Shown piece by piece: positions 44,989 to 54,912 of a stretch of 64,000 nt of DNA. The notes below the pieces were generated by a model. The model was not told the DNA's origin. It ran no database searches and saw only the letters and a list, made by a program, of their open reading frames with translations. This DNA comes from Nocardioides pini (GTDB lineage: Bacteria; Actinomycetota; Actinomycetes; Propionibacteriales; Nocardioidaceae). The position numbers were made by a program, and so were the translations under genes. The DNA lies in contig NZ_JAPPUX010000004.1 in NCBI RefSeq assembly GCF_026712185.1, positions 310,001 to 374,000 on the forward strand, read 5' to 3'. Position 1 is the stretch's first letter. Each line of letters starts with the position of its first letter.

Positions 44989-45950
44989 TCCTCACCCTGA
45001 CCCCCAACCCCAGCATCGACCGCACGGTCGCCCTCGACGGCGAGCTGTCCCGCGGCCAGGTCCACCGGGTGGCGTCGGTGACCTCGCAGGCGGGCGGCAA
45101 GGGCGTCAACATCTCCCGCGCCGCCGTCACCGCCGACATCCCCAGCATCGCCGTGGTGCCCGCCGCCAAGGAGGACCCCTTCGTCCTCGAGCTGCTCGGC
45201 GCCGGCATCGACTGCCGGCCGGTCCGCCCCGCCGGTGACGTGCGCGTGAACCTCACCATCACCGAGCCCGACGGCACGACCACCAAGCTCAACTCGCCCG
45301 GCGCCGAGGTGCTCCCCCTCCACCTCGAGCTGATGGCGCAGGCCGTGCTGGTCCGGGCCTCGAGCGCCGACTGGACGGTCCTCGCCGGGTCGTTGCCCGC
45401 GGGTGCCCCGCCGGACTACTACGCCGAGCTCGTACGACGACTGCGCGAGGTGGGCGGCCGCGTGGCCGTCGACACCAGCGACGCGCCCCTGCAGGCGCTC
45501 GTCGACGCGCTGCCGGCCTCCGCGCCCGACCTGATGAAGCCCAACGGCGAGGAGCTCGCCTCCTTCACCGGCGGCGACACCGACGAGCTGGAGAGCGACC
45601 CCCACGCGGCGGCCGCGGCCGCCCGCCAGCTCATCGACCGCGGCGTCGGTGCCGTGCTCGCCACCCTCGGCGGCAACGGCGCCGTGCTGGTGACGCCCGA
45701 CGGCGCCTGGCACGCCACCCCGCCCCCCACCACAGTCGTGAGCACCGTCGGTGCGGGCGACTCCAGCCTCTTCGGCTACCTGCTCGGCGACATCCGGGGG
45801 CTACCCGCCCCGGAGCGCCTGGCACTGGCCGTCGCCTACGGCAGCGCCGCCGCAGGACTCCCCGGAACCACCATCCCCCAGCCCTCACAGCTCCGCACGG
45901 AGCTGGTCGGCGTCACCGCCCTCACCCCCTCTACGGGAGGCACAGCATGA
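44985..45950 (+). CDS. fruK: 1-phosphofructokinase
   Basis: PfkB-family kinase converting fructose-1-phosphate to fructose-1,6-bisphosphate. 321 residues. Begins MILTLTPNPSIDRTV, has AGGKGVNISRA (about 36-46), and the C-terminal TVGAGDSSLFGYL anion-hole motif with the catalytic Asp. Typical 1-PFK features together with its place between a DeoR regulator and fruA make the assignment secure. Overlaps both neighbours by ATGA. Confidence 0.94.
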   Translation: MILTLTPNPSIDRTVALDGELSRGQVHRVASVTSQAGGKGVNISRAAVTADIPSIAVVPAAKEDPFVLELLGAGIDCRPVRPAGDVRVNLTITEPDGTTTKLNSPGAEVLPLHLELMAQAVLVRASSADWTVLAGSLPAGAPPDYYAELVRRLREVGGRVAVDTSDAPLQALVDALPASAPDLMKPNGEELASFTGGDTDELESDPHAAAAAARQLIDRGVGAVLATLGGNGAVLVTPDGAWHATPPPTTVVSTVGAGDSSLFGYLLGDIRGLPAPERLALAVAYGSAAAGLPGTTIPQPSQLRTELVGVTALTPSTGGTA

Positions 45951-48082
45951 CCCCACTGATCACCACCGACCTCGTGCGGCTCGGTGCCGACTGGGGCTCG
46001 GACAAGCACGACGTCATCCGCGCCCTCGCCGGCGTCGTGGACGACGCGGGCCGAGCCACCAGCAGGGACCAGCTCGTCGAGGACGCGTTCGCACGCGAGT
46101 CCACCTCCGCGACCGGGCTGCCCGGCGGCATCGCCATCCCGCACTGCCGTACGACCGGCGTCGAGGTCCCGACCCTGGCCTTCGCGCGGCTCGATCCGCC
46201 CGTCGACTTCGGCGCCAAGGACGGCCCGGCCGACCTGGCATTCCTCATCGCGGCGCCCGCCGGCGGCGACGCCGACCACCTCACCATCCTCACCAAGCTC
46301 GCGCGTGCCCTCGTCAAGCCCGCCTTCACCGACGCGCTCCGGGCGGCCGAGAGCGACGAGGACGTCGTCGACCTGGTCACCCACGAGCTCGGCGAGCCCG
46401 CACCCGCGCCCAGGCACGCCGCCCCCGCGTCGGGAGCACCGTCCGGCACCGCCGTCCCCGGCGGTGGGGAGACCACCGCTCCCGCGCACGCCGCGAGCAC
46501 CGCGGCGCCCGCGGCGACGGCCACGGCGGCCCCCGCGGCCACGACGTCCCTCGTCGCGGTCACCGCCTGCCCCACCGGCATCGCCCACACCTACATGGCC
46601 GCCGAGGCCCTCGAGGCGGCCGCCGCGCGCGCCGGGGTCGACCTGGCGGTCGAGACGCAGGGATCGGTGGGTGCGAAGCCGCTGCCGCACGACACGATCG
46701 CCCGCGCCGGAGCCGTGATCTTCGCCGTCGACGTCGGCGTGCGGGACCGCTCCCGGTTCGCCGGGAAGCCGATGGTCAGCTCGAGCGTGAAGCGACCGAT
46801 CGACGACGCCGACGCCATGATCGCGGAGGCGCTGCGCTACGCGGCCGACCCTGCGAGCGCGCCGCGCGTGGAGGGCGATGCCTCCGGCGGGGGCGATGAC
46901 GTCGCCGAGGAGTCATGGGGCGGACGCATCCGGCGGATCCTGATGACCGGCGTCTCCTACATGATCCCGTTCGTCGCGGCGGGCGGTCTGCTGATCGCCC
47001 TGAGCTTCCTGCTCGGCGGCTACGAGATCGTCGGCCCCTACGGCGACATCGCGGTGAACTACGGGATCTTCAACCTCCCCGACCCCCAGGCCCTCGGCCT
47101 CGACCACGCGCTGTTCGACTCGGGGCTGATGGCCTACCTGGGCGCGCTCTTCTTCATCATCGGCAAGACGGCCTTCGCGCTGTTCCTGCCTGCCCTCGCC
47201 GGCTACATCGCCTACGCCATCGCCGACCGGCCCGGCATCGCGCCGGGCTTCGTCCTGGGCGGGCTGTCCGCCAACCTGTTCAACGTGCAGACCTCCGACG
47301 GGGTCGCCTACCCGGCCACCGGGTTCATCGGCGCGATGATCGGCGGCGCGCTCGCGGGCATCGCGGCCCACTGGATCGCGAGCTGGAAGGTGCCGTCCTG
47401 GGCCCGTGGCCTGATGCCGGTCCTCGTCATCCCGCTGTTCGCGTCGGTGCTGGCCGGTCTGGCGATGCTCATCGTGCTCGGCAGGCCGATCTCCTGGCTG
47501 ATGGACCAGCTGACCGAGGGGCTCAACTCGATGTCCGGCAGCAGCGCGATCCTCCTGGGGATCGTCCTGGGCCTGATGATGGCGTTCGACATGGGTGGTC
47601 CGCTCAACAAGGTCGCCTACACCTTCGCCGCCGTCGGCGTCGGAGGCGCGTCGTTGGCCAGCGACGCACCCGAGCTCCAGATCATGGCCGCGGTCATGCT
47701 GGCCGGCATGGTGCCGCCGATCGCGCTGGCGCTCGCCACGGTCCTGCGACCCAAGCTGTTCAACGTGCCGGAGCGGGAGAACGGGAAGGCCGGCTGGCTG
47801 CTGGGGCTGTCGTTCATCACCGAGGGGGCCATCCCCTTCGCCGCGGCCGACCCGCTGCGCGTGATCCCGGGCATCATGCTCGGCAGCGCCGTCACCGGCG
47901 GACTGTCGATGGCGATGGAGGTCGGCGTGCGCGCACCGCACGGAGGCATCTTCGTGCTGTTCGCCGTCGAGAACGTCCTCGGCTTCCTGATCGCGCTGGT
48001 CGCCGGCGTGGTCGTCGGTGCCGTCGCCGTCATCGCCCTCAAGTCGATGGGCACCAGCGACGCCGACGTCGCTACCGTCTGA
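45947..48082 (+). CDS. fruA: PTS fructose transporter IIABC
   Basis: 711 residues in one chain. IIA (about 1-150, phospho-His66 in GIAIPHCRT), an Ala/Pro-rich linker (about 151-199), IIB (about 202-300, phospho-Cys208 in VTACPTGIAHTYMAAE), and IIC membrane domain (about 325-700; eight or more helices). Imports fructose as fructose-1-phosphate, which FruK then uses. Start overlaps fruK; HPr follows 43 bp after the stop. Confidence 0.95.
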   Translation: MTPLITTDLVRLGADWGSDKHDVIRALAGVVDDAGRATSRDQLVEDAFARESTSATGLPGGIAIPHCRTTGVEVPTLAFARLDPPVDFGAKDGPADLAFLIAAPAGGDADHLTILTKLARALVKPAFTDALRAAESDEDVVDLVTHELGEPAPAPRHAAPASGAPSGTAVPGGGETTAPAHAASTAAPAATATAAPAATTSLVAVTACPTGIAHTYMAAEALEAAAARAGVDLAVETQGSVGAKPLPHDTIARAGAVIFAVDVGVRDRSRFAGKPMVSSSVKRPIDDADAMIAEALRYAADPASAPRVEGDASGGGDDVAEESWGGRIRRILMTGVSYMIPFVAAGGLLIALSFLLGGYEIVGPYGDIAVNYGIFNLPDPQALGLDHALFDSGLMAYLGALFFIIGKTAFALFLPALAGYIAYAIADRPGIAPGFVLGGLSANLFNVQTSDGVAYPATGFIGAMIGGALAGIAAHWIASWKVPSWARGLMPVLVIPLFASVLAGLAMLIVLGRPISWLMDQLTEGLNSMSGSSAILLGIVLGLMMAFDMGGPLNKVAYTFAAVGVGGASLASDAPELQIMAAVMLAGMVPPIALALATVLRPKLFNVPERENGKAGWLLGLSFITEGAIPFAAADPLRVIPGIMLGSAVTGGLSMAMEVGVRAPHGGIFVLFAVENVLGFLIALVAGVVVGAVAVIALKSMGTSDADVATV

Positions 48083-48125
48083 GCACACCCAACGCCCGCA
48101 GCAACGACCACCACCAAGGAGCACC

Positions 48126-48368
48126 ATGCCCAGCAAGTCCGTCGTCGTCGGCTCCGCCGTCGGCCTCCACGCCCGTCCCGCCGCGATCATCGCCGAGAAG
48201 GCCGCCGAGCTCGGCTCGGACGTCACCATCAACGGTGTCGACGCCAGCTCCTCGCTGATGATCATGACCCTGGGTGCCGGCAACGGTGACACCGTCGAGG
48301 TCGCCGGTGACGACCAGTCCGCGGTCGACACGATCGCCGCGCTGGTCGAGCAGGACCTCGACGCCTGA
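48126..48368 (+). CDS. ptsH: Phosphocarrier protein HPr
   Basis: 80 residues. His15 in GLHARPA is the site phosphorylated by enzyme I. The region of regulatory Ser46 reads SSSLMIMTLG, so a Ser is present, but HPr kinase is not expected in actinobacteria. AAGGAG precedes the ATG. Being the last gene of the fructose operon links supply of HPr to fructose induction. Two palindromic repeats follow. Confidence 0.95.
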   Translation: MPSKSVVVGSAVGLHARPAAIIAEKAAELGSDVTINGVDASSSLMIMTLGAGNGDTVEVAGDDQSAVDTIAALVEQDLDA

Positions 48369-48387
48369 TCGCAGGCACTGCCGTCGT

Positions 48388-48441
48388 GGGCGGTGCGCCA
48401 GCCACGTTCCGTACGTCGGACAGGTGGCTGACGCACCGCCC
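48388..48441. repeat. Inverted-repeat element, family 2, copy 1
   Basis: Arms GGGCGGTGCGCCAGCCAC (48388-48405) and GTGGCTGACGCACCGCCC (48424-48441), 17 of 18 complementary, 18-nt centre that can itself pair (TCCG/CGGA). Confidence 0.85.
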
Positions 48442-48472
48442 GCGTGCGTTTCCGGGCCCGACACGCGCATGA

Positions 48473-48522
48473 GCGGTGGCCCAGCCACCTCCGGAGCCGC
48501 AGCCACGTGGCTGGGGCACCGC
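48473..48522. repeat. Inverted-repeat element, family 2, copy 2
   Basis: Arms GCGGTGGCCCAGCCAC (48473-48488) and GTGGCTGGGGCACCGC (48507-48522), 15 of 16 complementary. Same family as the copy at 48388; both fill the gap between convergent ptsH and the next gene. Confidence 0.85.
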
Positions 48523-48533
48523 CCGGGTCGGCG

Positions 48534-49514
48534 TCAGCGGCGCTCGCGGGTGACCAGGTAGACCGCGCGCATCCCGACCGCCCGCTCGAGCTGGCTCTCC
48601 ACGACGGAGAAGAACTGCCGCCGGTAGGTCTCGTCGGTGACGGCCGAGACGGTGAAGTAGAAGCCGCTGAAGGACGCGAGGAACAACGACACCTTGACCA
48701 GCGAGAGCGACACGTTCGACAGCAGCGGCGCCTGACCCACGGTGTCGGCACCGGTCCACGCGAGCTGCGTCTCGGTCTCCATCACCAATGACCCGAACAG
48801 CATGAAGAACACGAAGACGGTCACCGACAGCAGCAGCACCTGCACCGACTGGATCACCAGCAGCACGAGGATGAGGTTCCAGCGCTCGAAGCCCGAGACC
48901 TGGGCGTGCTCCTGCGGGTCGACCAGCGGGTCGGCCGCGACCTCCCGGCTGGCCTGCTCCAGCGGCGTGCCGGCGCAGGCCCGCACGACGAAGTCGTCGT
49001 CGACCTTGTCGTCGACCCGGTCGACCTCCTCGGGCAGCCGCACGAGCAGGAACAGCACGGCCAGGCCGAACATCAGCAGCACGGTCAGCCACAGCAGCCC
49101 GAACGGCAGGTTGGTGGTCATCTGCCAGGCCTCGGCGTTGACGAAGAGGAACGTGACGAACACGAGCAGCAGCGGCAGCGCGCGCGAGGCCATCGGCACG
49201 AGGAAGCGCACGCTGCCCAGCGTGCGGGACAGCGCGAAGCCCAGGATCGGGCGCGCGTGCAGCGCCGTGGCGGCGTACCAGAGGAGGGCGAGGCCGGCGA
49301 CGGAGAGCCAGACCGCCGGCCCGGCCTCGTACGGCGTCTCGGTGGCCCACGCCAGCAGGCCGACCCCCGCCGCCATCAGCAGCAGCACCACGGCGAGGGA
49401 CACGAGCCGGCGCGCACGCAGCCCGTCGCGCGCGGCGGCGCGCTCCTCGGCGACGAAGTAGGGCAGGCCGTGGGCGAGGAACCAGGCCTCGACGGCCGTG
49501 TGGCCCGTCGTCAC
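48534..49514 (-). CDS. Six-helix membrane protein of unknown function
   Basis: Not a family I can name. 326 residues: N-terminal soluble motif AWFLAHGLPYFV (10-21), four helices between about 37 and 160, an acidic cytoplasmic segment (about 161-212), then two more long helices (about 213-240 and 268-290). A C-terminal soluble tail has YRRQFFSVVESQLERAVGMRAVYL. GTG 49514 overlaps the ribF stop by GTGA, so it is co-translated with ribF. The AWFLAHGLPYFV start looks conserved-domain-like and worth searching. Confidence 0.75.
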   Translation of the reverse strand: MTTGHTAVEAWFLAHGLPYFVAEERAAARDGLRARRLVSLAVVLLLMAAGVGLLAWATETPYEAGPAVWLSVAGLALLWYAATALHARPILGFALSRTLGSVRFLVPMASRALPLLLVFVTFLFVNAEAWQMTTNLPFGLLWLTVLLMFGLAVLFLLVRLPEEVDRVDDKVDDDFVVRACAGTPLEQASREVAADPLVDPQEHAQVSGFERWNLILVLLVIQSVQVLLLSVTVFVFFMLFGSLVMETETQLAWTGADTVGQAPLLSNVSLSLVKVSLFLASFSGFYFTVSAVTDETYRRQFFSVVESQLERAVGMRAVYLVTRERR

Positions 49515-50446
49515 GCGAGCAGGTCCCGCGCGCGCCGGACGTCGTCGTGCATGGTCTCGATGAGGGCCTCCATGCCCTCGAACTTCACCATCCCGCGCAA
49601 CCGGTCGACGAAGGCCACCTCCACCTCGACGCCGTAGAGCTCGAGGTCGTCGCGGTCGAGGACGTAGGACTCCACCCGGCGGTCGCGCTCGCCGTCGAAG
49701 GTCGGGTTGGTGCCGACGGAGATCGCCGCGGGGTAGGTCTCCCCCGTGTCGAGCCGGGTCAGCCGCCCGGCGTACACGCCGTCGGCGGGGGCGGCGTCGA
49801 CCGGCGGGATCGGGACGTTGGCCGTCGGGTAGCCCATCTCGCGGCCCCGCTTGTCGCCCTCGACGACGGTGCCGCGGACGGTGAACGGGCGACCCAGCGC
49901 CTCCGCCGCCCCGGCGACGTCGCCGGTGGCCAGGCACTGGCGGACGTAGGTCGAGCTCCACACCTGCGGGCCGCCGTCGAGCGGCACGCCGACGGTCTCG
50001 AAGTCGCGGGTGGCCCCGGCCCCCACCAGCGTCGCGACCTCGCCGGCGGCCTTGGCACCGAAGCGGAAGTTGGACCCGACGACGACCGCGCGGGCGTGCA
50101 GCGTGCCGACGAGGACCCGGTCGATGAACTCCAGCGGCGACCACGACGCGATCTCGCGGTCGAAGCCGATCACCAGGATCGCGTCGACGCCGGCGGCCTC
50201 CAGCAGCCGCGCGCGCGTCCGGATCGAGGTCAGGGTGGGCGGGGCGTGCTCGGGCCGCAGCACCGCCATGGGGTGCGGGTCGAACGTCACCGCCACCACC
50301 GTGTCGATGCCCAGGCGCTCCGCGCTCGCCCGCGCCTCGCGGAGCACGTGGGCGTGCCCGAGGTGCACGCCGTCGAAGTTGCCGATGCTCACCACGGTGC
50401 GGCCGAGGTCGGCCGGCACGTCGTCGACGTCTCGCCAGATCTGCAC
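49511..50446 (-). CDS. ribF: Bifunctional riboflavin kinase / FAD synthetase
   Basis: Makes FMN and FAD from riboflavin. 311 residues: N-terminal nucleotidyltransferase domain (about 1-170) with GNFDGVHLGH and FDPHP, C-terminal kinase domain (about 185-305) with GYPTANV and TNPTFDG. GTG 50446 follows TAGGCT at 6 nt, a leaderless layout. The kinase motif GDKRGREMGYPTAN is intact. Confidence 0.95.
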   Translation of the reverse strand: MQIWRDVDDVPADLGRTVVSIGNFDGVHLGHAHVLREARASAERLGIDTVVAVTFDPHPMAVLRPEHAPPTLTSIRTRARLLEAAGVDAILVIGFDREIASWSPLEFIDRVLVGTLHARAVVVGSNFRFGAKAAGEVATLVGAGATRDFETVGVPLDGGPQVWSSTYVRQCLATGDVAGAAEALGRPFTVRGTVVEGDKRGREMGYPTANVPIPPVDAAPADGVYAGRLTRLDTGETYPAAISVGTNPTFDGERDRRVESYVLDRDDLELYGVEVEVAFVDRLRGMVKFEGMEALIETMHDDVRRARDLLA

Positions 50447-50452
50447 CCGGGA

Positions 50453-50458
50453 AGCCTA
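50453..50458 (-). promoter_or_regulatory. -10 box TAGGCT of ribF (leaderless)
   Basis: TAGGCT on the minus strand, 6 nt, GTG 50446, inside the 52-bp gap after truB. Confidence 0.55.
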
Positions 50459-50498
50459 CTGGCGCGACACCTCGCGCCCGGCCTCCCCCACCCTCGCG

Positions 50499-51368
50499 CT
50501 AGACGAAGACCGCGACCGGCCTGGCCTGCTGCCCGCGCTGCTCGTAGAGCGCGAGGAACTCCCCGCCGGGGGCGAAGACCGCGTGCGGGCCGTCGCCGGG
50601 CAGGGTGAGGTCGAGCCCGCGACCGACCCGCACGTGGCCGGCCTGCTCCTCGTCGAGGTCGACGGAGGCGAACGTCGTGCGCGCGGCGTCGGCGATCGGC
50701 AGGACCGCGAAGTCGTCGGCCAGCTCCTCGAGGGTGCGCGCGACGGCGAGGTCGAAGGGCCCGACGGCCGTCCGCCGCAGCGCCGTGAGGTGGCCACCCA
50801 CGCCGAGCGCGGCCCCGACGTCGCGCGCGATGGCGCGGACGTAGGTGCCGGACGAGCACCGGACCGAGATGTCCACGTCGAGGTGGTCGCCGGCGACGCG
50901 CTGGTCGCGCACCTCCAGCGAGTGGATCGTGACCGGGCGCGCCTTCAGCTCGACCTGCTCGCCGTCGCGGACGCGCTGGTAGGCCCGCTTGCCGTCGACC
51001 TTGATCGCGGAGACGGCCGTCGGGACCTGCAGGATGTCGCCCACGAGCTCGCCGAGCTCGGCCTCCACCAGCCCGGGCTGGAGGTGGGCGGCGGGGGTCG
51101 ACGCGGTGACCTCGCCCTCCGCGTCGTCGGTGGTCGTCGACACGCCGAGCCGCACCGTGGCGTCGTACGCCTTCTCGGTGAGCACGAGGTGGCCGAGGAG
51201 CCGGGTGGCGCGGTCGACGCCCAGGACGAGGACGCCCGTGGCCATCGGGTCGAGCGTGCCGGCATGGCCGACCTTGCGGGTGCCGGCGAGCCGGCGGACC
51301 CGGGCCACCACGTCGTGCGAGGTCATGCCCGGGGCCTTGTCGACGACGACCAGACCGGGGTCGACCAT
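50499..51368 (-). CDS. truB: tRNA pseudouridine(55) synthase TruB
   Basis: Makes pseudouridine 55 in the T-loop of tRNAs. 289 residues. Catalytic Asp40 lies in HAGTLDPMATG; other family motifs are DKAPGMTSHD at the N terminus and YDATVRLG. The start ATG overlaps the rbfA stop by one base. A C-terminal PUA-like tail follows residue 230. Confidence 0.95.
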   Translation of the reverse strand: MVDPGLVVVDKAPGMTSHDVVARVRRLAGTRKVGHAGTLDPMATGVLVLGVDRATRLLGHLVLTEKAYDATVRLGVSTTTDDAEGEVTASTPAAHLQPGLVEAELGELVGDILQVPTAVSAIKVDGKRAYQRVRDGEQVELKARPVTIHSLEVRDQRVAGDHLDVDISVRCSSGTYVRAIARDVGAALGVGGHLTALRRTAVGPFDLAVARTLEELADDFAVLPIADAARTTFASVDLDEEQAGHVRVGRGLDLTLPGDGPHAVFAPGGEFLALYEQRGQQARPVAVFV

Positions 51369-51844
51369 CAGGCGCGGTCGTCCTCGTCGTCGAGGTCGTC
51401 GAGCTCGTCGAGGTCGTCCTCGTCGCCGGCCACCCGGGGCTTCTTGTAGGGGTCGGCGTCGCCGGCGTACGCCTCGACGCGACGGGCGGCGACCTCCTCG
51501 TCCTGCTGCCGGGCGCGCGCCAGGACCTCGTCGAGGGCGCGTGCGCTCTCGGGCAGGGCATCGGGGATGAACGTCAGCGACGGCACGATGCGCATCCCGA
51601 GCTGCTTGGCGACCTCGGAGCGGATCACGCCCTTGGCGGACTCGAGGGCGGCGGCCGTGCTGGCCAGCTCCTCCTCGGCGCCGAGCACCGTGTAGAAGAT
51701 CGAGGCCTGCTGGGAGTCGCCGGTCACCCGGACGTCGGTGATGGTGACGAAGCCCAGGCGCGGGTCCTTGATCCGGCGCTCGAGCATCTCGGCGACGACC
51801 ACCTGGATGCGGTCGGCGATCTTGCGCACGCGGGGGTTGCTCAT
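51368..51844 (-). CDS. rbfA: 30S ribosome-binding factor RbfA
   Basis: Cold-adaptation and 16S rRNA maturation factor with a KH-like fold. 158 residues; the core (about 1-115) includes [15 protein letters not shown] and [17 protein letters not shown]; the last 25 residues are Asp-rich. Start ATG 51844 is preferred over an open frame reaching 51919, which would run through a hairpin. Two palindromic hairpins separate it from infB. Confidence 0.94.
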   Translation of the reverse strand: MSNPRVRKIADRIQVVVAEMLERRIKDPRLGFVTITDVRVTGDSQQASIFYTVLGAEEELASTAAALESAKGVIRSEVAKQLGMRIVPSLTFIPDALPESARALDEVLARARQQDEEVAARRVEAYAGDADPYKKPRVAGDEDDLDELDDLDDEDDRA

Positions 51845-51867
51845 GGTGCTCACTCTCTCAGAAGCGT

Positions 51868-51903
51868 CTTCAGCGATCCCCGGCTGACCGGGGATCGCTG
51901 AAG
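51868..51903 (-). promoter_or_regulatory. 16-bp hairpin 1 between infB and rbfA
   Basis: Perfect stem CTTCAGCGATCCCCGG/CCGGGGATCGCTGAAG with 4-nt loop CTGA (TCAG in the RNA). Near-copy of the hairpin at 51930; no T-run follows in the transcript. Confidence 0.75.
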
Positions 51904-51929
51904 TCGTCAGGCTTTGCACGGGCCGACAT

Positions 51930-51965
51930 GTTCGGTGATCCCCGGCTGACCGGGGATCACCGAAC
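51930..51965 (-). promoter_or_regulatory. 16-bp hairpin 2 between infB and rbfA
   Basis: Perfect stem GTTCGGTGATCCCCGG/CCGGGGATCACCGAAC with the same loop. Three base pairs differ from hairpin 1, each compensated on the other arm. It could be the infB terminator. Confidence 0.75.
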
Positions 51966-52000
51966 GGAGCCGGAGCCCCGCGCTGGGTGGTGCGCGGTGA

Positions 52001-54814
52001 TCAGCTGCGCGGGATCTCGCGCATCTCGAAGGCCTCGACGATGTCGCCGATCTTGATGTCCTGGAAGTTCCGGAGCACCAGACCGCACTCGAAGCCCTCG
52101 CGGACCTCGGACGCGTCGTCCTTCTCGCGGCGCAGCGAGGCGAGGTCGAGGTTGTCGGCCACGACCGCACCGTCGCGCAGGACCCGCACCTTGGCGTTGC
52201 GGCGGATGAGGCCCGAGGTGACCATGCAGCCCGCGATGTTGCCGGCCTTGGACGAGCGGAAGATCTCGCGGATCTCCGCCTGGCCGAGGGTCGACTCCTC
52301 GTAGACGGGCTTCAGCATGCCCTTGAGCGCCGCCTCGATCTCCTCGATCGCCTGGTAGATGACCGAGTAGTAGCGGATCTCGACACCTTCCTTGTCGGCC
52401 ATCTGGCTCGCCTTGCCCTGCGGGCGGACGTTGAAGCCGATGATGATGGCGTCGGAGGCGGCGGCGAGGTCGACGTTGGTCTCGGTGATGGCACCGACAC
52501 CGCGGTCGATCACGCGGAGGGAGACCTCGTCGCCCACGTCGATCTGCGACAGCGCGTCCTCGAGCGCCTCGACCGAACCGGACACGTCGCCCTTGAGGAT
52601 GAGGTTGAGCTCCTGGCTCTCGCCCTTCTCCATGGAGGCCATGAAGTCCTCGAGGCTGCGGCGCACGCGACGCTTGGCCTGCATGGCCGCCCGCTCGCGC
52701 GCCTCACGCTTCTCGGCGATCTGGCGGGCCATGCGGTCGTCCTCGACCACGATGAAGTTCTGGCCCGCGCCCGGCACCGCCGAGAGGCCCAGCACCATCG
52801 CCGGCCGCGACGGGTCGGCCTCGGTGATCTCCTGGCCGTGCTCGTCGAGCATGGCGCGCACGCGACCGTGGGCCGGACCGGCCACGATCGAGTCGCCGAC
52901 GCGGAGCGTTCCGCGCTGGACGAGCACCGTGGCGACCGGACCGCGACCGCGGTCGAGGTGCGCCTCGACCACGAGGCCCTGGGCGTCCTGGTCGGGGTTG
53001 GCACGCAGGTCGAGCGACGCGTCGGCGGTGAGCACGACGGCCTCGAGCAGCTTGTCGAGGTTGAGGCCCGCCTTGGCCGAGACGTCGACGAACATCGCGT
53101 CGCCGCCGTACTCCTCGGGGATCAGGCCGTACTCGGTGAGCTGGCCACGGACCTTCGTCGAGTCGGCCTCCGGCTTGTCGATCTTGTTGACCGCGACCAC
53201 GATCGGGACCTCGGCGGCCTTGGCGTGGTTGAGCGCCTCGACCGTCTGCGGCATCACGCCGTCGTCGGCCGCGACCACGAGGATCGCGATGTCGGTGGCC
53301 TGCGCACCACGGGCACGCATGGCGGTGAACGCCTCGTGACCCGGGGTGTCGATGAGGGTGATGCGACGGTCCTCGCCGTCGACCTCGGTGTGGACCTGGT
53401 AGGCACCGATGTGCTGGGTGATGCCACCGGCCTCCTTGTCGACCACGTTGGCGTCACGCAGCGCGTCGAGGAGCTTGGTCTTTCCGTGGTCGACGTGACC
53501 CATGACCGTGACGACCGGCGGACGGACGACCAGGTCGGCCTCGTCGCCCTCGTCGGCGCCGAACTCGAGGTCGAACGTCTCGAGCAGCTCGCGGTCCTCG
53601 TCCTCCGGGGACACGATCTGGACGACGTAGTTGAGCTCGTCGGCGAGCAGCTCGAACGTCTCGTCACCGACGGACTGGGTCGAGGTGACCATCTCGCCGA
53701 GCGAGAACAGCATCTGGACCAGGGCGGCCGCGTCGACGTTGATCTTCTCGGCGAAGTCGGTCAGCGACGCACCACGCGGCAGGCGAACGGTCTCGCCGTT
53801 GCCCTTGCGGACGCGCACGCCGCCGATGGTCGGGGCCTCCATGGCCTCGAACTCCTGGCGACGCGCCCGCTTCGACTTGCGACCGCGGCGCGACGGGCCA
53901 CCGGGGCGACCGAAGGCACCCTGGGTCTGGCCACGCTGGCCGGGGCGACCGCCACCGGGACGGCCGCCACCGGACGGCCCGAAGCCGCCGGGACGACCGG
54001 GAGCGCCACCGGGGGCACCGGCGCCGGGACGACCCGGGGCACCGCCGCGACCGGGAGCACCCGGACGGCCGGGGCCGCCACCGGGGCCACCGCGGGCCGG
54101 ACGCGCGCCCGGACCGTTGCCGAACGCCGCCGGGGACTTGGGCATCATCGCCGGGTTGGGGCGCGGCATGCCGGGACGTCCCTCGCCGCCGGCCGGCGGG
54201 CGCGGCGGACGGTTGTCGTCGCCACCGGTGCGCGGGGCGGGACGCTGGCCCATGCCCTGGCTCGGGGCGAACGGGTTGTTGCCCGGGCGCGGAGCGCCGG
54301 GACGACCGACAGGGCGCGGAGCCGGGCTCGGGGCCTTCGCGGCCGGGGCAGCAGGTGCCTCGGGCTCGGCCGGCGGGGCCTTGGGCTCGGCGGCGGGCGC
54401 CTTCGGGCCGGGCTTCGGACCGGGCCGGGCAGCGGGCGCCGCCGGCTCGGCCGCCGGGGCGGGCGCCTCGACGGGAGCCGCAGCGGGGGCCTCGGGGGCC
54501 TGCGGGGCCTCCGGGGCGGCGGGGGCCTCCGGGGCCTCGGTCGCCGCCGGTGCCGGTGCGGGCTTGGGGCCGGGCTTGGGCGCGGCCTTCTTGGCGGCGG
54601 GCTTCTCGGCCGGCGCCGCGGTCTCGGCGGGGGCTGCGGCCGCTGCGGCCTTCAGCTCGTCGCCGTACTGCTTCTTGAAGCGCATCTCGACGGGAGGCTC
54701 GACAGTCGACGATGCCGACTTGACGAACTCCCCCATCTCCTTGAGCTTCTCGAGAACGAACTTGCTCTCGACTCCGAACTCCTTGGCGAGTTCGTGGACT
54801 CGGGTCTTTGCCAC
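52001..54814 (-). CDS. infB: Translation initiation factor IF-2
   Basis: GTPase bringing initiator tRNA to the ribosome. 937 residues: N-terminal IF2_N domain (about 1-50), a long Ala/Pro/Gly-rich low-complexity region (about 55-330), then the G domain with [19 protein letters not shown] and NKIDKP (about 440-560), and C-terminal domains. GTG 54814 is the start. The low-complexity segment is usual for high-GC actinobacteria. Confidence 0.96.
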   Translation of the reverse strand: MAKTRVHELAKEFGVESKFVLEKLKEMGEFVKSASSTVEPPVEMRFKKQYGDELKAAAAAAPAETAAPAEKPAAKKAAPKPGPKPAPAPAATEAPEAPAAPEAPQAPEAPAAAPVEAPAPAAEPAAPAARPGPKPGPKAPAAEPKAPPAEPEAPAAPAAKAPSPAPRPVGRPGAPRPGNNPFAPSQGMGQRPAPRTGGDDNRPPRPPAGGEGRPGMPRPNPAMMPKSPAAFGNGPGARPARGGPGGGPGRPGAPGRGGAPGRPGAGAPGGAPGRPGGFGPSGGGRPGGGRPGQRGQTQGAFGRPGGPSRRGRKSKRARRQEFEAMEAPTIGGVRVRKGNGETVRLPRGASLTDFAEKINVDAAALVQMLFSLGEMVTSTQSVGDETFELLADELNYVVQIVSPEDEDRELLETFDLEFGADEGDEADLVVRPPVVTVMGHVDHGKTKLLDALRDANVVDKEAGGITQHIGAYQVHTEVDGEDRRITLIDTPGHEAFTAMRARGAQATDIAILVVAADDGVMPQTVEALNHAKAAEVPIVVAVNKIDKPEADSTKVRGQLTEYGLIPEEYGGDAMFVDVSAKAGLNLDKLLEAVVLTADASLDLRANPDQDAQGLVVEAHLDRGRGPVATVLVQRGTLRVGDSIVAGPAHGRVRAMLDEHGQEITEADPSRPAMVLGLSAVPGAGQNFIVVEDDRMARQIAEKREARERAAMQAKRRVRRSLEDFMASMEKGESQELNLILKGDVSGSVEALEDALSQIDVGDEVSLRVIDRGVGAITETNVDLAAASDAIIIGFNVRPQGKASQMADKEGVEIRYYSVIYQAIEEIEAALKGMLKPVYEESTLGQAEIREIFRSSKAGNIAGCMVTSGLIRRNAKVRVLRDGAVVADNLDLASLRREKDDASEVREGFECGLVLRNFQDIKIGDIVEAFEMREIPRS

Positions 54815-54912
54815 GGTTGTTTCTGCTCCTTCTGGTCCGTGACCCCAGAAGGAGAGGGGAAACGGAACAGCTAGTGGGTGTGCAAACTCATCGCGAGTTA
54901 CTCATCGAGTGC

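Noticed and set aside
42429..45713. 1094-codon open frame extending ptsI upstream
   Set aside because: The extra residues lie antisense to fruR and fruK; ATG 44120 has a fitting promoter and family-typical N terminus.
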